Of a stretch of 16,364 nt of DNA, positions 1 through 5,953 are shown piece by piece (positions within the stretch are counted from its first letter, which is position 1; each line of letters begins with the position of its first letter). Made by a program: the position numbers and the translations under genes. The notes under the pieces are model-generated. The model was not told the origin of the DNA. It searched no databases and worked only from the letters and a program-made list of their open reading frames with translations. The DNA is taken from contig JABXGS010000083.1 of assembly GCA_016550425.1 (NCBI GenBank), positions 1-16,364 of the forward strand, written 5' to 3'. Origin of the DNA: an archaeon (GTDB lineage Archaea; Asgardarchaeota; Hermodarchaeia; Hermodarchaeales; Hermodarchaeaceae).

Positions 1-783
1 AATTAATTGATCTAATTCCTTGCCTGTTATACCTAATTTTTCGTAGTGCTTCCGAATTCCAGTTGCTGCGGCTCTTCTGTTCTTGAACTGCTTGTAGATT
101 GGCACAATAGGTTCACTATGTTCTGGCTCTGGAACCTTGAGGAGTAACTTTTCATCAGGGATAGTTGGCTTTGGTCTTACTAGCCATTCCCGTTCTTCCT
201 CTACATCCTTGCGAAAGTTCAGATAGTCAAGGCACCCTGCTCGCCATTCTTGCTCAGTTGCACAGAAGAGGCAGAGGATTTTCGGCATCCGCCCGACTAC
301 TTGTAGTTTTGCTCGCACATCAGGGTGAAGTTTGCGTTTGACAGCTAGTCCTAAAGTGATAAGATCGTCTGCATCGGCATGAAAAATTGATGCCCAACGC
401 TGACTCCTTGGGCGGTAATATGCCTTTATCTCAGGTGAGTGCCTATTGACTGTTTTCTTCTGGATCAGGATTTCCAGCAAGCGTTGGACGGACTCTCTTT
501 GTAGAAGGCTCAACGGTTCAGGAGCATGAACTAAGGCCAGCAGTTCTTGGTAAACTGGCATTTTGTCAGAAAAATTACTGATGAAATGTTCCTTGTTGTG
601 TTTGTTGTTTGAATTTGTAGTAGTAGTTGTTGTGTGACAAATTCCAGTTTGAATTTGTGGTTCGGCTCGGATATAGGCAGTTATGGCGGAACGGAGCCTT
701 GTGAGGAATTTGTCAGGAAAATAACTGATATATTGGGCATACCGCTCCCGTGCGACTTGCCATGGCAACAGTTCCTCATTCAT
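1..783 (-). CDS. Unrecognised protein, partial (runs off left edge)
   Basis: The minus-strand frame stays open from an ATG at 783 to the left edge, giving 261 residues without a stop. The ATG follows a GGAGGTGG stretch and overlaps the end of the upstream HTH gene by 8 bases, which implies translational coupling. Residues 1-49 form a Trp/Tyr/Arg-rich N-terminus. Residues 51-63 are a low-complexity Thr/Asn linker (six Thr in a row). The rest is charged and mostly helical-looking, with a small cysteine group (Cys171, Cys174, Cys184) that could bind a metal. An internal ATG at 561, just after the linker, is a possible alternative start. I do not recognise the family. Position at the end of a run of small overlapping genes suggests an accessory element. 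The reading frame is secure; the function is unknown. Confidence 0.7.
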   Translation of the reverse strand, partial: MNEELLPWQVARERYAQYISYFPDKFLTRLRSAITAYIRAEPQIQTGICHTTTTTTNSNNKHNKEHFISNFSDKMPVYQELLALVHAPEPLSLLQRESVQRLLEILIQKKTVNRHSPEIKAYYRPRSQRWASIFHADADDLITLGLAVKRKLHPDVRAKLQVVGRMPKILCLFCATEQEWRAGCLDYLNFRKDVEEEREWLVRPKPTIPDEKLLLKVPEPEHSEPIVPIYKQFKNRRAAATGIRKHYEKLGITGKELDQLI

Positions 784-1249
784 CCACCTCACCTCCAGTT
801 TGCTTGGCAAACTGAGATGTTCCCGTCTCGGTTTTCTCAATGCCATCAAGAAATGTCATCACTGCCGTTTGATGGATCTCCAAGTCCGCTTCGATGAGTT
901 GGCGAAGCCGTTGAGGAAGATTGTTGCCATACCGTCCTGGTAGCTCGAAATCATGCAGGTAGCGGAGCAACTTCACTAGGGATGCATCACTCGGCTCCTC
1001 GCCATTGATCCATTTTTTAATCGTGGTCGTATGCACCCCGATAGCAGTCGATAATCGGGTAAGGTGAGGTGCTCCTCTTGGTCCTCGCCGTCGATTCAGG
1101 CCTCTCGCAACATCATACTCTGCATACTGCTGTGCGGCATCAAGAGCAAGAGTGACTATCTCTAAGCGATCTGTTTGGCTAATGTAGTGGGCGAGTGTCT
1201 CCGTTGCAGAAACCAGTCCTGTTCCCGTCTCGGTTTCTTCACTCACCAC
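776..1249 (-). CDS. Helix-turn-helix protein, probable DNA-binding regulator
   Basis: This 157-residue protein carries a helix-turn-helix at about residues 62-98. A first helix (LTRLSTAIGV) is followed by a turn and a recognition-like helix (TTTIKKWINGEE), the pattern of XRE/Cro-type or transposase-type HTH domains. The region just before it (residues 48-60) is Arg/Gly-rich and could add DNA contacts. The rest is predicted helical with no other domain I recognise. The start is GTG at 1249, with GGAGG five bases upstream; a second GTG follows immediately. The start overlaps the end of the upstream small gene by 11 bases and the stop overlaps the next gene by 8 bases, so it belongs to a tightly packed operon. 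It may regulate the element it sits in. An identical 17-bp sequence encodes TETGT near each end of the protein. Confidence 0.75.
   Translation of the reverse strand: MVSEETETGTGLVSATETLAHYISQTDRLEIVTLALDAAQQYAEYDVARGLNRRRGPRGAPHLTRLSTAIGVHTTTIKKWINGEEPSDASLVKLLRYLHDFELPGRYGNNLPQRLRQLIEADLEIHQTAVMTFLDGIEKTETGTSQFAKQTGGEVDE
796..814. repeat. Perfect 8-bp inverted repeat (3-nt loop)
   Basis: CAGTTTGC at 796-803 and GCAAACTG at 807-814 are perfectly complementary around TTG. The element lies inside the last codons of the HTH gene, just before the start of the following gene, so it could form an mRNA hairpin affecting coupling or serve as an operator. Confidence 0.5.
818..1236. repeat. 17-bp perfect direct repeat (818-834 and 1220-1236)
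   Basis: TGTTCCCGTCTCGGTTT occurs at 818-834 and again at 1220-1236, 402 bp apart. Both copies lie within the HTH gene, in the same frame (402 is divisible by 3), and both encode TETGT with the same codons. Recombination between them would remove 134 codons in frame, including the whole HTH. Confidence 0.7.
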
Positions 1250-1406
1250 TCACACCTCCGACATGATCCAAAACTCGTTTTATTCGATGCTCAACTTTCG
1301 AGAGGCGAGCTTTGAGGAGGTTCACTTCTTCCAGTAAGAACTCAGTATCCTTCTCTACTCGCTGGAGTCGGCGAGTGACATCAGAGAATTGCTTTTTCTT
1401 CGTCAC
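1239..1406 (-). CDS. Small coiled-coil protein
   Basis: I place the start at GTG 1406, preceded by GGGAGG at 1415-1420 with eight-base spacing, giving 55 residues. The frame stays open upstream to a TTG at 1445 (68 residues), which lacks a ribosome site. The sequence is highly charged, with regularly spaced Leu and Val (RRLQRVEKDTEF, LLEEVNLLKARLSKVEHRIK), as expected for one continuous coiled-coil helix that probably oligomerises. It overlaps the upstream gene by 26 bases and the downstream HTH gene by 11 bases. No family is recognised. It could be an accessory subunit for a neighbour, or a small element-borne protein. Confidence 0.55.
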   Translation of the reverse strand: MTKKKQFSDVTRRLQRVEKDTEFLLEEVNLLKARLSKVEHRIKRVLDHVGGVSGE

Positions 1407-1719
1407 TCTTTTTTCCTCCCTCGATGTAGCCTCGGACCATGCCAAGGCGTAGTTGGTAAATGAGGCCTTCGAGCTTCAGGAACATCTCCTCATTAGAGAA
1501 ACCAGTAAGAAGAGGATGGACCAGCGTGCCCTTGCGGACGGCTCCTTGCAAGTGCTTAAGCTGGGTAGTCAGGAATTCAATAAGGAATGCAGTTTCATTC
1601 CGCTTCAAAACAAAGGTGGTTTCACGTTCAGGTGATGAAACCTCCATGACGCGACCACCAACATTTGATTCGATTTTGCATAGATTAGACTTCCATTGGT
1701 GGAGGCGACTTTGAGCCAC
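1381..1719 (-). CDS. Unrecognised small protein
   Basis: The longest reading is 112 residues from GTG 1719. An internal ATG at 1647, preceded by a GGTGG-like stretch, would give 88 residues and may be the true start, because the GTG has no clear ribosome site and sits right beside a strong hairpin. The protein is mixed helical, with a hydrophobic middle (ETAFLIEFLTTQLKHLQ) and a basic C-terminal tail. There is no signal peptide, membrane span or cysteine motif, and I do not recognise the family. Its 3' end overlaps the next gene, so the two are probably co-translated. Confidence 0.5.
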   Translation of the reverse strand: MAQSRLHQWKSNLCKIESNVGGRVMEVSSPERETTFVLKRNETAFLIEFLTTQLKHLQGAVRKGTLVHPLLTGFSNEEMFLKLEGLIYQLRLGMVRGYIEGGKKSDEEKAIL

Positions 1720-1720
1720 G

Positions 1721-1764
1721 CACTACTCACACGCGCCACGGGATGTGGTGAGCGTGTTTTAGTG
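1721..1764. repeat. Long interrupted hairpin between two minus-strand genes
   Basis: Three nested complementary pairs share one axis: CACTA 1721-1725 with TAGTG 1760-1764, ACACGC 1729-1734 with GCGTGT 1752-1757, and CCAC 1736-1739 with GTGG 1745-1748. It lies directly upstream of the GTG at 1719 and downstream of the stop of the 78-residue gene. It could be an attenuator, a processing site, or a protein-binding site. Confidence 0.45.
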
Positions 1765-1775
1765 CCTCCTCGATA

Positions 1776-2012
1776 TTATGACTCAGTATCCTCGCTGGTT
1801 GCATCGATGAATTTCTGTGCGAGCTCCGCATCCTCTTGAGAGTCGGGAAATAGCACCAAAAATTTTTCATTGAAGATCATGCGGAAGGGTCTCTCTACAT
1901 GGTCCGTCTCTGGATCTAAGAACTTGCGCCAGTAGTCAGGTGGCAAGTTGATGTTCTGCGAATACTGGTTGACTCGATGCAATTTTCTTGCATGATACTT
2001 TTGATAAGTCAT
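1776..2012 (-). CDS. Unrecognised small protein, first gene of the left-hand cluster
   Basis: A 78-residue protein starting at ATG 2012. It begins basic (KYHARKLHR) and ends acidic (DATSEDTES). The middle (PPDYWRKFLDP, then RMIFNEKFLVLFP) has alternating hydrophobic residues that suggest a small alpha/beta fold. There is no cysteine motif or membrane segment. The middle resembles the short beta-strand elements of small DNA-binding proteins such as AbrB- or MetJ-like regulators, but the match is too weak to name. A strong TATA-like box lies about 30 bases upstream, so the mRNA would begin within a few bases of the ATG. Confidence 0.55.
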   Translation of the reverse strand: MTYQKYHARKLHRVNQYSQNINLPPDYWRKFLDPETDHVERPFRMIFNEKFLVLFPDSQEDAELAQKFIDATSEDTES

Positions 2013-2036
2013 GAATACACTTAAGAGGAGCCAGCT

Positions 2037-2046
2037 CTATTTAAAT
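2037..2046 (-). promoter_or_regulatory. TATA box of the left-hand gene cluster
   Basis: Read on the minus strand this is ATTTAAATAG, a near-ideal archaeal TATA box. Initiation about 25 bases downstream would fall near 2015, next to the ATG at 2012, predicting a leaderless mRNA. Confidence 0.6.
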
Positions 2047-2051
2047 GATAG

Positions 2052-2076
2052 TTCCTTCGTTTCTGAAAAGAAGGAA
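2052..2076. promoter_or_regulatory. Inverted repeat next to the TATA box, candidate operator
   Basis: TTCCTTC at 2052-2058 is perfectly complementary to GAAGGAA at 2070-2076. It lies just upstream of the minus-strand TATA box, over or beside the expected TFB-recognition element, where a bound regulator would control recruitment. The HTH protein encoded at 776-1249 is an obvious candidate ligand; that link is inference. Confidence 0.4.
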
Positions 2077-2164
2077 TTAGCGGGCTCCATTTGGTATTTA
2101 GGCGGTTTAGCTTGGCTCGAATAACACACAACTACGGAGGTATGGTTCTTGTAGTGCAAAAGTA

Positions 2165-2410
2165 GAGTGGAGGTGCCCGACCAATGAGCGCGGGCACGTC
2201 CTGTGTGGTCATCCCCCTACATCCCCGCTAAGGGAGTAACCCAGACGAAGGACGCTAGCCGGTGCCGGGTGCCTCAAGAAAAAGTTTCTGAGGTTCGGAC
2301 AACGGGAGGAGGGATTTGGGAGGGACAGGATTCGAGAGGGCTCCCCGGGTGGGATAGACTTTTCGAGGCACCGGGACATCCGTTTCGCGTCCTGGATGCT
2401 TCCTAGAGTC
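2165..2410. ncRNA. Candidate structured non-coding RNA (family and strand unknown)
   Basis: This block is visibly GC-richer than the AT-rich flanks and is full of complementary segments. GTGCCCG 2173-2179 pairs with CGGGCAC 2191-2197. GTCC 2198-2201 pairs with GGAC 2250-2253. GGTGCCTC 2268-2275 pairs perfectly with GAGGCACC 2365-2372, a long-range closing helix that can extend through GAAAA/TTTTC with bulges. CATCC 2377-2381 pairs with GGATG 2394-2398. A competing local hairpin, CCTC-A-AGAAA with TTTCT-GAGG (2272-2293), could give alternative folds. I searched by eye for SRP RNA (GGAAG...GCAG loop), RNase P (GAGGAAAGTCC, ACAGAA-type core), tRNA and rRNA signatures and found none. A TATA-like AGTATATT at about 2420-2427 on the minus strand would start a transcript near 2400, exactly at the block edge. 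The plus strand has only a weak TATTTAG near 2096. Confidence 0.45.
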
Positions 2411-2445
2411 TGTGTTACAGAATATACTAGATTTAGAGGGTGTTC

Positions 2446-2472
2446 GCGTAGTTCCCGTATCGCAAACTACGC
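2446..2472. repeat. Perfect 8-bp inverted repeat in the gene-free region
   Basis: GCGTAGTT at 2446-2453 and AACTACGC at 2465-2472 flank an 11-base spacer, immediately followed by the palindrome GCAATTGC (2471-2478). It lies between the GC-rich block and the regulator gene at 2651. It could be an operator, a terminator stem, or an attachment-type site. The remaining parts of 2013-2650 show no convincing gene. Confidence 0.5.
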
Positions 2473-2555
2473 AATTGCGCAGCTTAACTGGTGAAAAATT
2501 GTAAAAATAGATTTGAAATGTCGAAATTGTGCGCAGACGCGGGGTTCCCTGTCAT

Positions 2556-2564
2556 CTTAAAAAG
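2556..2564 (+). promoter_or_regulatory. Possible TATA box of the TackOD1-Lrp gene
   Basis: CTTAAAAAG resembles an archaeal TATA box and would place initiation near 2588, leaving a leader of about 60-90 bases. Other AT-rich matches lie nearby (about 2490-2510), so the assignment is weak. Confidence 0.25.
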
Positions 2565-2650
2565 TTTACACCTTTAGTGAGATTAGATAGCAAGATTTGT
2601 GGTTTTCAGGGTAAGGGGAAAGCATATCAGCTCCCGAATCGGGTGAGTAA

Positions 2651-3784
2651 TTGGTAAAATTTGCAGTAGGTGGATTTGTGACTTTTACACCATCAGTGTT
2701 AGAAGACCGGGGCGCGTGGCTGCTGATTAAACGGTTACTTGATGGCACTATCGAGGACCTGCAACCTGTATTAGACTCGAACACACGGTATGGATTTCGG
2801 TATCCAGAAGCTGAAAAAGTCCTTGAAACAAGCCCCCAAGATACAGTGGATCGGTTAGAAGGATTAAAGCGATCAGGGATTCTAAATGGAGAATTGGCAG
2901 AATCAATTTTAACTTGTATGGAATGTAGTTCTCCTGATCTCCATCCACAATACCATTGTGTAAGTTGCGAAGGAAACCGGCTAGTTCATCATCCGATGAT
3001 TGAGCATTTTTCTTGTGGATTCATTGGTCCACGCAGTGCGTTCGAAACGGAGAAAGGGTTACGGTGTCCTTCGTGTAAAAAATCACTTGAGGGAGAACAA
3101 CAGGATTACAAGGCGGAATTTGCTTTCCAATGCTTAGATTGTAACACTGTGAGCGCACAGCCCAGACTGGGATTTCGGTGCTTTCAGTGCCAGACCATTA
3201 CAGATCCAAAGGAATTACAGTCAAAACCTGTATACATCTATCGATTGAATCTGGAACATCGAGGAGAGATCATTCATTATTTGGGATTTCACCCTACTCC
3301 TGAAGCCGAGAAGCCATCCCGACGAAAGCATCGCGCTGATTTGGATGCGATGGATCGGCGAATTTTGAACGTATTACAACGAGATGCGCGGTTATCATTT
3401 CGCGAGATCGCTAGACGATTGAAAGTAAGTGACGCCACAATTAGGAGTCGTGTAGCTCGATTAGAAGAGAATGAAGTGATTAAGGGATTCACGACTTTAG
3501 TTGACCCTGAACGTGCGGGAATGGAAGTTGTTGCTCTGATTCAATTAGAAGCAGATACCCAGCTCTTAACCAAAGTGCATTCCGATTTACGGGTGGTTGA
3601 AGCAGTTAAGTTGGTGATGGAAACAGGCGATCGTCCTAATTTGGTGATTTTGGCAGTATTTCCGTCGCGTGAAGAGTTGAACGCGTTTTTGGATGAGCAG
3701 ATTCGTAGTGTATCGGGTGTCCAATTACTTTCCGTGACTTTGGCGTTAGGGTTGCGGAAGTATGATTGGAAGATTCAGCTGTGA
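2651..3784 (+). CDS. TackOD1-like zinc domain fused to Lrp/AsnC-type transcriptional regulator
   Basis: A 377-residue fusion. Residues 1-85 form an N-terminal module without motifs I recognise. Residues 89-180 hold eleven cysteines in CxxC-type pairs (89/92, 103/106, 139/142, 161/164, 177/180, plus 122) and the signature IEHFSCGF (118-124), matching the TackOD1 zinc domain described as an output domain in thaumarchaeal signalling proteins. Residues 230-282 are an AsnC-type winged helix (LDAMDRRILNVLQRDARLS, recognition helix SDATIRSRVARLEE), and about 290-370 is a RAM-like effector domain. It is probably a DNA-binding regulator whose activity responds through the zinc module. An in-frame stop directly precedes the TTG start at 2651; GTG 2678, with AGGTGG just upstream, is an alternative start. 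It stands alone on its strand, downstream of the gene-free region. Confidence 0.8.
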   Translation: MVKFAVGGFVTFTPSVLEDRGAWLLIKRLLDGTIEDLQPVLDSNTRYGFRYPEAEKVLETSPQDTVDRLEGLKRSGILNGELAESILTCMECSSPDLHPQYHCVSCEGNRLVHHPMIEHFSCGFIGPRSAFETEKGLRCPSCKKSLEGEQQDYKAEFAFQCLDCNTVSAQPRLGFRCFQCQTITDPKELQSKPVYIYRLNLEHRGEIIHYLGFHPTPEAEKPSRRKHRADLDAMDRRILNVLQRDARLSFREIARRLKVSDATIRSRVARLEENEVIKGFTTLVDPERAGMEVVALIQLEADTQLLTKVHSDLRVVEAVKLVMETGDRPNLVILAVFPSREELNAFLDEQIRSVSGVQLLSVTLALGLRKYDWKIQL

Positions 3785-3894
3785 GATTGGGAACCTCTTA
3801 TGGTTGGTTGACTTCTCGGTCGATGGGCGATAACCTTTTTGAACACATGTGAGACCTTATTCTATCAGTGGAACATACTTGCGAGGCGGCTTTT

Positions 3895-4680
3895 ATGTCA
3901 GACCTCTTAAAATTAGTAGAAGAAGGCGAAATCCAAAAGGCCCTGGAGCTGGTTAACGAGGACGAGGATGCCTGGGAAGACCTCATGGGCTTACTCGATA
4001 ATACGGATGAATCCATTCAGCGTTCAGCTTTTGAGATTGTGTCCCAATCTGGTGATAATCCCATGCTCTTGGAAGCTCTCCCCATGCTCATCAGTGGATT
4101 GAGTAGTGACGAGGATGACATTTGCCGATATGCTGCTGAGGCCCTCTACTATTTGGGATCTGATGCAGCGGAAGCAGCAGAATCTCTAACCGCATTGCTC
4201 CAACATGACGATGATGATGTACGACGGACAGCATCTCGAGTATTTACCCAGATGGGTACCTCAGCACTCTTTGCCAAGGAAGCATTGATCGAGGCGCTCG
4301 CGGATAGTGATGAGGTCGTTCGTGGTGAAGCTGCTGTGGCAATTGGTAATTTGGGCAGTGACGCTGCTGAAGCTGTTCCGATACTCATTGAACTACTCTC
4401 TGATGAAGAGGAGTTTTCACACGATGGAGAAACCATGGAGGTTCGATTGGCGGCACAAACGGCGTTGGAACAAATCGGACCCGAAGCAGTTCCTGGTCTT
4501 TTGGAAGCCATGCGAGCCGACCGGCCAGAACAACGAGTAATTGCAGTGACTGCATTAGGTTCCATTGGAACTCTACCGGAAGAAGCCATCAAAGACCTTG
4601 AAGATGCGCAACTAGATCCGGATGCAGCGGTACAGAAGGCAGCAAAAACTGCCCTAAAACGTATGAAAGCCGAGAAATAG
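3895..4680 (+). CDS. HEAT-repeat protein
   Basis: About 261 residues from ATG 3895, chosen because GAGGCGG lies five bases upstream; the frame extends to a GTG at 3868 (270 residues). The body is a solenoid of roughly 30-residue paired helices of the HEAT/PBS-lyase-like type. Repeated cores are ICRYAAEALYYLGSDAAEA, VRRTASRVFTQMGT, VRGEAAVAIGNLGSDAAEA, VRLAAQTALEQIGPEA and RVIAVTALGSIGTLPEEA. It is strongly acidic, with runs such as DEDED and DDDD. There is no signal peptide or membrane segment, so it is probably cytosolic. HEAT proteins of this kind are usually protein-binding scaffolds; the partner cannot be told from the sequence. A CpcE-like lyase role is possible by fold but has no contextual support. 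Confidence 0.85.
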   Translation: MSDLLKLVEEGEIQKALELVNEDEDAWEDLMGLLDNTDESIQRSAFEIVSQSGDNPMLLEALPMLISGLSSDEDDICRYAAEALYYLGSDAAEAAESLTALLQHDDDDVRRTASRVFTQMGTSALFAKEALIEALADSDEVVRGEAAVAIGNLGSDAAEAVPILIELLSDEEEFSHDGETMEVRLAAQTALEQIGPEAVPGLLEAMRADRPEQRVIAVTALGSIGTLPEEAIKDLEDAQLDPDAAVQKAAKTALKRMKAEK

Positions 4681-4711
4681 GTTGGCTTTGGCATTTGATT
4701 TTTATCTGGTC

Positions 4712-5167
4712 TTAATCGGAAGTTTCAGGAAATGTCCTCCGATCAATGAAGAAGAACACTGCAAGGAACAGAAGCACAGCTATCAAAACTGGGATTTTTA
4801 CCGCATATGACACTGGTGAGATGAGATACCAGGAGAGAGCAAATCCTGTAGGGAAGGCTGTTCCGAATCGAATTCCATTTCGACTATTACGAAGTGCAAG
4901 ACGTTGGCTTGTCCAATCGATTATTGCTGGTAATGATATTGATACAGCAATCACTGTGGTGCCAATATCTCCTAGGCTATAAATGACTGGAAAAAAGAAG
5001 AGCATTACAAAGGAAAGTGGGAAACCGATAAAGATTCCCAAATATAAACCCGAGCAGCGTGCACATACATAATAGGTTTTGTCGTCGAGCCGAATTTTGA
5101 AGGCATGAATTTCCTTGTGATAGAAGAAGTTCAGAATTCCTCCAAGAATCCGTTTTCCAAGACCCAT
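4712..5167 (-). CDS. DUF2085-like small membrane protein
   Basis: A 151-residue integral membrane protein with about four hydrophobic segments (roughly 41-62, 67-85, 103-119, 122-141). The motif CARCSGLYLGIFIGF (35-49) at the start of the first segment, preceded by a soluble stretch with His residues, is the hallmark of DUF2085 proteins, whose CxRCxG element may bind a metal or heme. The molecular role of the family is not established. It starts at ATG 5167, 36 bases after the nadE stop on the same strand, so it is probably the last gene of the NAD operon. That association hints at a link with pyridine nucleotide metabolism, but shared transcription alone does not show function. Confidence 0.7.
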   Translation of the reverse strand: MGLGKRILGGILNFFYHKEIHAFKIRLDDKTYYVCARCSGLYLGIFIGFPLSFVMLFFFPVIYSLGDIGTTVIAVSISLPAIIDWTSQRLALRNSRNGIRFGTAFPTGFALSWYLISPVSYAVKIPVLIAVLLFLAVFFFIDRRTFPETSD

Positions 5168-5203
5168 AATGAACTCGCCTTTATTGGTATGTATTGGTGT
5201 TCC

Positions 5204-5947
5204 TTAATGGTGACAAATTGAAGGGGTATCACGTTTGTGTGCATTGATAGCAATTCGTCGTTTGAAGTGCTGAATTTGTTCTTTGGTTAACCCTTTAGGA
5301 GTCTTACCAGAAATTAGGTCGTCAAGTTGATTATAGCTGGCACCTAATTCGCCTTCATCAGTTTGTCCAGGCCATAACCCGGGACTGGGTGTTTTGGCGC
5401 ATATGTGTTCGGGAATTCCTAAGTTTCTGCCTAAACCACAGACTTCTCGTTTGAGGAGAGCTCCCAAGGGAAGCAAGTCAGCACCTCCATCCCCGTATTT
5501 TGTGAAGAACCCTAACATCAATTCTGTTTTGTTCCCTGTGCCGACTACCAATCGATTACGCTGATTTGCCTCGTAGTATAAGGTGACCATTCGGAGTCGC
5601 GCTTTAATATTCGCCAATGGAATCGTTACAGGTGTTTCAGGAGTTAAGCCCAAGCTTATCAGAAGAGATTCATAGGCAGGAGTTAGGTCGTAGGTACGGT
5701 ATTTAATATCGAATTGGTCAGCTAATATTTGAGCGTCTTTAGCTGCATCAGCTGGTGTTTGACCACAAGGAAGAATAAGACCTAATGTAGCATCTGTAAC
5801 ACGTCGGCACAAGACTGCTGTTACACTTGAATCAATACCCCCAGAAATAGCAACGACAAACCCCGTACAGCCACTTTGATCCAGATATTGTTCTAACCAT
5901 TGGGTTATTCTAGCTTCAATTTTTTCATAGTTTGGAGAAGCGTTCAA
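5204..5947 (-). CDS. nadE: NH3-dependent NAD+ synthetase
   Basis: Catalyses the last step of NAD synthesis: ATP-dependent amidation of nicotinic acid adenine dinucleotide using ammonia, in the cytosol. At 247 residues it is the length of the ammonia-dependent class and lacks the N-terminal glutaminase (nitrilase) domain of the longer form. The PP-loop SGGIDSS is at 35-41. Substrate-site motifs GTGNKTE (136-142), KYGDGGAD (150-157) and PSPGLWPGQTDE (187-198) are intact. The start is TTG 5947, in the same frame as nadC and only two codons after the nadC TGA, so no upstream in-frame start is available. Translation probably depends on coupling to nadC. Third gene of a nadA-nadC-nadE operon. Confidence 0.95.
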   Translation of the reverse strand: MNASPNYEKIEARITQWLEQYLDQSGCTGFVVAISGGIDSSVTAVLCRRVTDATLGLILPCGQTPADAAKDAQILADQFDIKYRTYDLTPAYESLLISLGLTPETPVTIPLANIKARLRMVTLYYEANQRNRLVVGTGNKTELMLGFFTKYGDGGADLLPLGALLKREVCGLGRNLGIPEHICAKTPSPGLWPGQTDEGELGASYNQLDDLISGKTPKGLTKEQIQHFKRRIAINAHKRDTPSICHH

Positions 5948-5953
5948 TTTTGG

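Noticed and set aside
607..658. 12-bp direct repeat GTTTGAATTTGT (607-618 and 647-658)
   Set aside because: It is short, AT-rich and within a low-complexity coding linker, so probably simple-sequence slippage.
634..897. 87-codon plus-strand open frame
   Set aside because: It lies opposite the overlapping minus-strand partial and HTH genes and has no ribosome site or recognisable domain.
2203..2406. 67-codon plus-strand open frame in the GC-rich block
   Set aside because: Its translation is Gly/Arg/Pro-rich with no domain, it has no ribosome site, and it coincides with the self-complementary segments, so RNA structure explains it better.
2165..2410. SRP RNA or RNase P RNA
   Set aside because: The invariant SRP helix-8 loop and the RNase P core motifs were not found on either strand by eye; a covariance search would be decisive.
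4149..4694. Long antisense open frame (181 codons) across the HEAT-repeat gene
   Set aside because: Ser/Ala-rich translation is what the complement of a repetitive Asp/Glu/Ala-coding gene gives; the plus-strand HEAT protein explains the region.
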